Source of the DNA: Actinomycetota bacterium
GTDB lineage: Bacteria; Bacillota; Desulfotomaculia; Desulfotomaculales; Desulfocucumaceae
Assembly: GCA_023475565.1 (NCBI GenBank)
Contig: JAMCVT010000057.1
Span: forward strand, 1-39,559
DNA: 39,559 nucleotides
Direction: 5' to 3'
Below, piece by piece: positions 34,197 through 39,559 of the stretch. Position 1 is the first letter of the stretch, and every line of letters starts with the position of its first letter. The notes under the pieces are model-generated. The model had not been told where the DNA came from and did no database searches. It saw nothing but the letters and a program-made list of their open reading frames with translations. The position numbers and the translations under genes are program-made.

Positions 34197-35586
34197 CCAT
34201 TCTTTTACCGCAGACCCAGGCCGCTTTCTCAGCAGCGGTCAGTTGGGCAGGCTGGGCGGGCGCGGCTCCCGGAGAGCTGATCCCGGTAGACATTCCAGCC
34301 TGCACTGATACTGAAACCCCGTTTGAGGTAACTTCTGCCGTCCCGTCAATGACACTGGTTGTCTGGTTCTCCGGGGTAACCTCATTCATCCAGAAGGTGC
34401 CCCTTATCCCGGCAACACCCCAGGGCATATCCATTTCCACACGGACATGTTGCTGGTAACCGGCTTCCCACCAGGGAATTTCCCCACTGTTTTCAGCGGC
34501 TAACAACTGCCCGGCCGGCAGCAGGGAGGATGAGGCCAGCAGCTTGTCCCTCGGCATTTCATCCCTAGCTGTCGCGGATGCTTTATTTTCCTGTCACGTC
34601 TCTTCACGGCCATATATGTACCCTGCGGCAAGACCCCCTATAATCCTGCCACGGGTAAGATCGATCTTTAGAAAGTCCACCACAACACCCGGAGACCCGT
34701 CCCTCAGTATTGTGGACTGCCCCTCGGACGATTTTATTTCCAGTAGTGTGTTCTGCTCCAACAAAAGGCCGGAACCGTCGGGAAACCTTATCTCCGCCCT
34801 TCCGCCGGTGTCGGTTTTTACAGCCATTCCCCCGGCGCAGGCCGTGCTGCCGGTTACCCTTGAAAAATTTCCCCCGCTGCCTTTTATATATACTTCCCCA
34901 TTCAGCGGCACCAGGGTGCCGACAAGTGGAACCTTCCGGTATTCAGGGGCTATGTTCAGCATAACAGCCAGCCCCCTGGCCATCTGGGCGCGGGTGGACG
35001 GGCTGTCCGGCAAAAAGCTGCGGCTGTCAGCCATAGTAAGCAGCCCGGCTCTTAAAGCGGCCGCAATTGTTTGGCCCGCCCAGTGGGCAGGTCCCACATC
35101 AGTGACATATCCGGGAAGCTTAACGGAAGGAAGGGGCTCCCTGGTCAGTTTCAGGAGAAGTACCGCTACCTCGGCCCGGCTGACAGGGTTCCCGGGCCTG
35201 AAGGTCCCGTCGGGATAGCCCATGATAATACCGGCAGCAGCGGCAGACTCGACAATTCCGAATGCCCAGTGGTCAGGCCCTACATCACTGTACGTTGGGC
35301 CGGCGGGCCTCCCGGCGGAAAGACCCATTGCCTTCACCAGAAGCGCAGTGGCCTCGGCCCTGGTGATCTGTCCCTCCGGCATGAAATTGCCGTCCGGGTA
35401 GCCCTTGACTAAATCTTTTTCTGCCAGGAATTTTATATGCGGATATACCGGGCTGGTCACCGGGAGGTCCTTGAAGTCCGGCTGGCCGGCCAATAAGCAG
35501 CGGGGAAACAATACCACAGACACAAAGAAAATGCACAGGTATGCAGTTAGGCCCATTTTAGCATTAAAAAGCTTTTTCAAAAACAA
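34072..35586 (-). pseudogene. SLH-domain + FecR-like N-terminal part of the surface protein, interrupted by in-frame TGA at 34594-34596 and frameshift at ~34215-34225
   Basis: ORF 34594-35586 (signal peptide, SLH repeats KGYPDGNFMPEGQITRAEATALL, MGYPDGTFRPGNPVSRAEVAVLL; FecR-like TGGRAEIRFPDGSGLLLEQNTLLEI) continues in the same frame after TGA as QENKASATARDEMPRDKLL...PWGVAGIRGTFWMNEVTPENQTTSVIDGTAEV. Confidence 0.75.
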
Positions 35587-35722
35587 AACAATCTCTCCCC
35601 CAACATGTTCAGGTATCTACAAAATGACCATATTTTCGACATATATACATTATTATACTCTAATACCAAAAGGGAGAGAATGTTTTTTTTAATTGCAGTA
35701 TTTCATCTAATACTTGCTGTAT

Positions 35723-36973
35723 TCACTGATGGAGCAGCTGCAAACTCCACGCCGCCACCGCACTGCTGCTGGCAAAGCCGAACAGTGTCACAGCCCCGGC
35801 CAGGACCAGCAGGCTGGGGGCTATAAGGGTTCTGTAAGACCTGAAAAAATCCGCCTTGAAATAATCGTTGGTCAGAATAAAGCACAGGTGCACCGGGGAA
35901 ATCATTACCCCCACCACTGCGGATACAGAAGCCAGCATCACGTAGGCCGCCGTTGGCTCTACAACTCCCATCACCAGTGGGAAGGACACACCGATGCCGG
36001 CCGGCACCACCCCGGTGAGAATACCCACCATAAGCGGCAGGACAATGGCCGCCGCAAAGGGGGGCACCCCCGAGGAGACAAAGATGCCGCTGACCTGGGT
36101 TACGGCACCGGACACCTGCAGCACATCCTTGAAGGTCATGGTCCCCCAGATGAGGAATACTATCCCGGCAGTCATCGGCTCTCTTAATGTCTCCCACACC
36201 TGTACAAGCGGGTATTTTTTCTGCACTAACAGCACCGCCAGCACCGCCAAAAGGGCCGGGACTATGGGGACATGGGCTATCACCAGTCCCACAGTGGCCA
36301 GTATGGGCCATGTGCTGGAGGCCAGGAGCACTATGGGCCTCTTTTCTCCACCCTCCTTTCCGGAGACAGATCTGCAGACTTCTATTTTTTTACTCCTGAA
36401 CACCAGCCAGTAGCCCAGCAGAGCCCATACCACGGTAAAGGGCCACTGCCAGAGTATTATTCTGCCCAGAGGAACTCCCGACAGCTGGGCCGCCAGAATA
36501 ATGCCCGGATAAAGAGGGAGGGAGTACTCCCATACATGCCTGAACCAGTAGTTTATAAAAACCTTTTCCTCGGCCCTGTAGGGCGCTCCCGTCATGGCCT
36601 GCTCCACCAGGGGGGCCGAAAACCTGGCCCCTCCGGCTGAAGGCAGGAAGCCGATGATGGCCGGTATGGCGGCGGTAAGCACCTTGGGGTTCCACCGGAG
36701 AAGAAATATGGAGTCGGTCATGGCCCCCAGCATGCCGGACCGCCGCATTATCGATTCCAGCACCATTATAAGCGCCAGGGCCAGGATAAGGGTTAAGGTG
36801 CCTCCATCAGCCAGTGTCAGCCCCGCCTGCTTTATTATGGAAACCGGGCTCATCCGGAACATAAGGCCTAAAGACACGGCGGCTGCCATCATGGTGACAC
36901 CGAGGTTTATTTTCCTGTGCAGCATTAATACAACCAGGGCAAATACGGCAATTATTTTTAATACCGGCAGCAT
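35723..36973 (-). CDS. DUF401-type integral membrane permease-like protein
   Basis: 416 aa, ~10 hydrophobic segments; LLRWNPKVLTAAIPAIIGFLPSAGGARFSAPLVEQA resembles DUF401/anion-permease-like proteins. Confidence 0.8.
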   Translation of the reverse strand: MLPVLKIIAVFALVVLMLHRKINLGVTMMAAAVSLGLMFRMSPVSIIKQAGLTLADGGTLTLILALALIMVLESIMRRSGMLGAMTDSIFLLRWNPKVLTAAIPAIIGFLPSAGGARFSAPLVEQAMTGAPYRAEEKVFINYWFRHVWEYSLPLYPGIILAAQLSGVPLGRIILWQWPFTVVWALLGYWLVFRSKKIEVCRSVSGKEGGEKRPIVLLASSTWPILATVGLVIAHVPIVPALLAVLAVLLVQKKYPLVQVWETLREPMTAGIVFLIWGTMTFKDVLQVSGAVTQVSGIFVSSGVPPFAAAIVLPLMVGILTGVVPAGIGVSFPLVMGVVEPTAAYVMLASVSAVVGVMISPVHLCFILTNDYFKADFFRSYRTLIAPSLLVLAGAVTLFGFASSSAVAAWSLQLLHQ

Positions 36974-36990
36974 TTAATCAGTACCTCACA

Positions 36991-37926
36991 CTAAATGTCT
37001 TTCTTTACGGCGGCGGGCCGGGCCTTCAGCCTGGCAACCCTCTCCCGGGCATACTCCCTGGCCTGGCGCGGGTCCCAGTAAGATGTGGTTTTCGAAGCTA
37101 TCAGCCAGACATCCCTGAAACTTATTGACTCCACATTACTCTTTATGGCGGGAATAAATTCAGGCGGCGCCACTAAATGGTTAAAGCCCAGCCCTATCAG
37201 GACAGGCACAGCCACCGGGTCCCTGACAGCCGGGGCGCTTATCCTGGCCCCGTCCTTCCGTCCCTTCAGGCTCTCCGCCATAGCCTGCGACTGCAGCAGA
37301 AAGGCCTGGCTGTAGTAGGCCTCCTGCTCTCTGCCGCCACTTATGTCCTGGTCCGCCATAAGATGTTTTAAATATTTTTCTCCTATTATAAAAAAGGTGG
37401 ACTCAAACATCAAAGCCTTTATGGCCGGAATAACAGAGGGCACCTCCACCACCACGCCGGTTGCGGGAAGTGAGCAGCCAACACCCTCATTTTCCAGCCC
37501 GGCCCTGGCCTCTCCCATGATTTCCTTAAAGGCTGATATCTCAGCCACATGGCTCACCATGGGCAGGGCCAGCTCATAGCAGCCATAGGCCCCGGCCCGT
37601 AAAGCAGCCCTCAAAAAAGGCCTGTACAAATCGGGGCGGGCCAGGAGAAGCCTTATCCCGCACCTCTCCGGGTCCGGCTTTCCCAATTCTCCGCACATAT
37701 CAGGCAGCAAAATGGTTACGGGCATTTGGCCCGGTATTTCTGCCGACTCCCGGAAGAGTGTGAAATACTTTTCCTCCGCTTCCCCCGGAGAAAGGTCAAC
37801 GGAATGCCCCGCCTCAAGCAGACCAATGCCGTCGGCCCCCCCGGCGGCGGCCCCCGGCAGTTCCCGGGGCGCCCTGATATGTGCGGTTATGCTGATTGTC
37901 CGGTTATCCAACGTGATAGTTGACAT
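36991..37926 (-). CDS. Stand-alone homologue of PTS Enzyme I / PEP-utilising-enzyme C-terminal TIM-barrel domain, apparently lacking catalytic residues
   Basis: 311 aa; ITAHIRAPRELPGAAAGGADGIGLLEAG, GIRLLLARPDLYRPFLRAALRAGAYGCYELALPMVSHVAEI, GVVVEVPSVIPAIKALMFESTFFIIG, VLIGLGFNHLVAPPEFIPAIKSNVESI align by eye to Enzyme I-C motifs. Confidence 0.75.
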   Translation of the reverse strand: MSTITLDNRTISITAHIRAPRELPGAAAGGADGIGLLEAGHSVDLSPGEAEEKYFTLFRESAEIPGQMPVTILLPDMCGELGKPDPERCGIRLLLARPDLYRPFLRAALRAGAYGCYELALPMVSHVAEISAFKEIMGEARAGLENEGVGCSLPATGVVVEVPSVIPAIKALMFESTFFIIGEKYLKHLMADQDISGGREQEAYYSQAFLLQSQAMAESLKGRKDGARISAPAVRDPVAVPVLIGLGFNHLVAPPEFIPAIKSNVESISFRDVWLIASKTTSYWDPRQAREYARERVARLKARPAAVKKDI

Positions 37927-38024
37927 TTTTACCTTCCCGTACTGCCAAGATTATTCTTTCCCTATAAAGGATACCCCCCGGGAATGCTCAAGTCAATTAA
38001 CGCCCGGAAGCAGCTATAAAAAAT

Positions 38025-38045
38025 TCAGAATGAGCAAGCCATCGG
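38025..38045. repeat. Truncated copy of heptad-repeat element edge (ATTCAGAATGAGCAAGCCAT)
   Basis: Near-identical to 27809-27830 ATTCAGAATGAGTAAGCATTCC. Confidence 0.5.
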
Positions 38046-38050
38046 CTAAA

Positions 38051-38131
38051 AAAGGGGCTGCCGCCCCTCGGGACTATGGCGTCCCTCACCCTGCAACAAA
38101 GGGGGAACTCCCCCTTCTTATCCCCCTGGGT
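38051..38131. repeat. Multi-hairpin intergenic element, copy 1
   Basis: GGGGC-TGCC-GCCCC, GGGAC-TATGGC-GTCCC, AGGGGGA-AC-TCCCCCT consecutive palindromes. Confidence 0.75.
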
Positions 38132-38259
38132 ATCCACATAACATAATTCCTTAGATAATAAAAAAGACACTTATGTGGGTGGATTCAACAAAATTATTAC
38201 AGCCGGAGTACTTTCACAGCGGCTCATTAATGGATATAATCTAATATGAGGTGTTTATA

Positions 38260-38424
38260 ATGACCGATATTGACAATACTCAGTATCTTCTGGCCGCACT
38301 GATAGAGATTTACCGGGGACAGGCGGTCCCCCTCTCGGGACTATGGCGTCCCTCACCCTGCAATAAAGGGGGAACTCCCCCTTCTTATCCCCCCGGAAAT
38401 TATCCACATGGCATAATTTCCTGA
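38260..38424 (+). pseudogene. Truncated 5' duplicate of the 38645 gene fused to a hairpin element
   Basis: Identical MTDIDNTQYLLAALIEIYRGQAVPL start, then reads into the repeat element; same RBS/promoter region. Confidence 0.85.
38331..38421. repeat. Multi-hairpin element, copy 2 (5' truncated, with GGAAATTAT/ATAATTTCC hairpin)
   Basis: Starts at CTCGGGACTATGGCG, lacks GGGGCTGCC; perfect 9-bp inverted repeat 38395-38403/38413-38421. Confidence 0.75.
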
Positions 38425-38428
38425 TCAT

Positions 38429-38512
38429 AAAAAAGGGGCTGCCGCCCCTCGGGACTATGGCGTCCCTCACCCTGCAATAAAGGGGGAACTCCCCCTTCTT
38501 ATCCCCCTGGGT
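38429..38512. repeat. Multi-hairpin element, copy 3
   Basis: Full element identical to copy 1 except CAATAAA vs CAACAAA. Confidence 0.75.
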
Positions 38513-38644
38513 AATTATCCACATGGCATAATTCCTTAGATAATAAAAAAGACACTTATGTGGGTGGATTCAACAAAATTATTACAGCCGGAGTACTTTC
38601 ACTGCGGCTCATTAATGGATATAATCTAATATGAGGTGTTTATA

Positions 38645-38971
38645 ATGACCGATATTGACAATACTCAGTATCTTCTGGCCGCACTGATAGAGATTTACCG
38701 GGGACAGGCGGTCCCCCTGCCGGAAAGCGATCCGGAACTGGAAAAAAATCTGCTCTGCGATGTTTATTCATCGGCCATCAGCTTTGCCCGGTTCGATGAG
38801 TCCCGTCAGGCGCTGAGTGAGGACATATTCAGGTGCAGCAGGGAAGGGTCCACCGTCAGGGAAGAGCTGGAGCGGGTGCAGGGGCAGACCCCCGACGTGC
38901 TTAACGCTAAAATGATTGCCGCCGCCCACATGATGAAGGTGTTCAATCCCGGCAGGTTCACTCTTTCCTGA
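38645..38971 (+). CDS. Small hypothetical protein (108 aa)
   Basis: ATG preceded by GAGGTG; intact relative to the truncated duplicate; no family recognised. Confidence 0.7.
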   Translation: MTDIDNTQYLLAALIEIYRGQAVPLPESDPELEKNLLCDVYSSAISFARFDESRQALSEDIFRCSREGSTVREELERVQGQTPDVLNAKMIAAAHMMKVFNPGRFTLS

Positions 38972-39049
38972 CCATACATATGACCATTTACGCTGTTGGC
39001 ACTGAATAATTTATGTCCTTTATTAACCACAGGCGGCAAAGATAACAGA

Positions 39050-39260
39050 TTTCTAACTTAATCTGCTTATAGATTACCTGCCTCCTGTACTTCGGTGTAA
39101 ATACGATGTGGTATTTGCACATCCATTTTGTGTGTGCTAAACTTTATCCATAGAAATTCCCCTTCCTTCTTTTTGATGGCTTGAACAATCATCATTATAG
39201 CGGAAGGAGAATTTCTTTTTATATAATTCTTTGTCTCCACCCGTGAAACGGGTGGTTTTA
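39050..39260 (-). mobile_element. IS200/IS605-family remnant: left-end hairpin plus frameshifted 5' part of tnpA
   Basis: Hairpin CCACCCGTGAAACGGGTGG (39237-39255); reading (ATGGATAAAGT)TTAGCACACACAAAATGGATGTGCAAATACCACATCGTATTTACACCGAAGTACAGGAGGCAGGTAATC = LAHTKWMCKYHIVFTPKYRRQVIY, the conserved Y1 transposase N-terminus; no full ORF. Confidence 0.8.
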
Positions 39261-39486
39261 TGTTCAAAACGTATCCGTTTCGAACATGCTAAAGCAGATA
39301 ATAAGAGGGGGTCTGTTTGTCAGATCTAAAATATATTTTTGCAATAGTTTAACAATGCAATTTAATGGTGGATTATACAGGGATATAGGGTGAATGCCAT
39401 CTTTTTAGTATTGAACCTTTATTAAATCTTTAATATATTATTTATATTGCAAATAGTTAGAGTGGTTAAGCATAGCAGGAGTTGCT

Positions 39487-39559
39487 ATGGCAATCAAAAA
39501 TTACCACAGAGAAAGGGAGATGTATGCAGAAATGAAAAAAGCAATAGTTATTGCCATGG
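39487..39559 (+). CDS. 5' end of a gene running off the window (MAIKNYHREREMYAEMKKAIVIAM...)
   Basis: ATG with AGGAG five nt upstream; open to window edge. Confidence 0.5.
   Translation, partial: MAIKNYHREREMYAEMKKAIVIAM

Noticed and set aside
34560-34600. TGA at 34594 as a selenocysteine codon (weak CATCC/GGATG stem downstream)
   Set aside because: Protein context is a FecR-like surface protein with no redox motif; homologous selenoproteins are not known to me and the stem is short. A nonsense change or error is simpler.
38255-38524. 89-aa minus ORF with internal repeats (GDKKGEFPLYCRVRDAIVPRGG)
   Set aside because: It is the translation of the multi-hairpin repeat element, not a protein gene.
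38051-38540. CRISPR array
   Set aside because: Only three long imperfect repeats with internal palindromes and no regular unique spacers; explained by duplication of a hairpin element.

Overview
The window reads as a chromosomal segment of a Gram-positive, clostridia-like anaerobe (Peptococcaceae/Desulfotomaculum-like by gene order; this is inference). Nearly all genes are on the minus strand. It contains: (i) a riboflavin operon (ribD-ribE-ribBA-ribH) behind an FMN riboswitch with an intrinsic terminator; (ii) a GntR-HTH plus RCK_C (BusR-like) regulator with a downstream small ORF, next to a doubly frameshifted CBS-CBS-ACT (AcuB-like) gene and cheW; (iii) plus-strand NamZ/DUF1343 and LysM genes; (iv) a membrane GGDEF gene interrupted by an in-frame TAG; (v) a long housekeeping run (priA, def, fmt, DUF116, rsmB, rlmN, two FHA genes, PP2C, ftsW/rodA, PBP, PASTA kinase, rsgA, rpe, RCKP-type zinc-ribbon small protein); (vi) an MBL-fold hydrolase; (vii) a very large surface-protein locus (SLH + FecR-like N-terminal part, then 7 PD40-like + FN3 + 7 RCC1 + Ig-like + 7 PD40-like repeats), interrupted by an in-frame TGA and a frameshift; (viii) a DUF401 permease next to a stand-alone, apparently catalytically degenerate PTS Enzyme I C-terminal-domain homologue; (ix) a repeat-rich right end with a ~385 bp duplication, multi-hairpin elements and an IS200/IS605 remnant. 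Most noteworthy candidates: the three-propeller surface protein, the pseudo-Enzyme-I/permease pair, the BusR-like locus, two dispersed intergenic repeat families, and several apparently interrupted genes. All family assignments come from reading motifs by eye; no searches were run.
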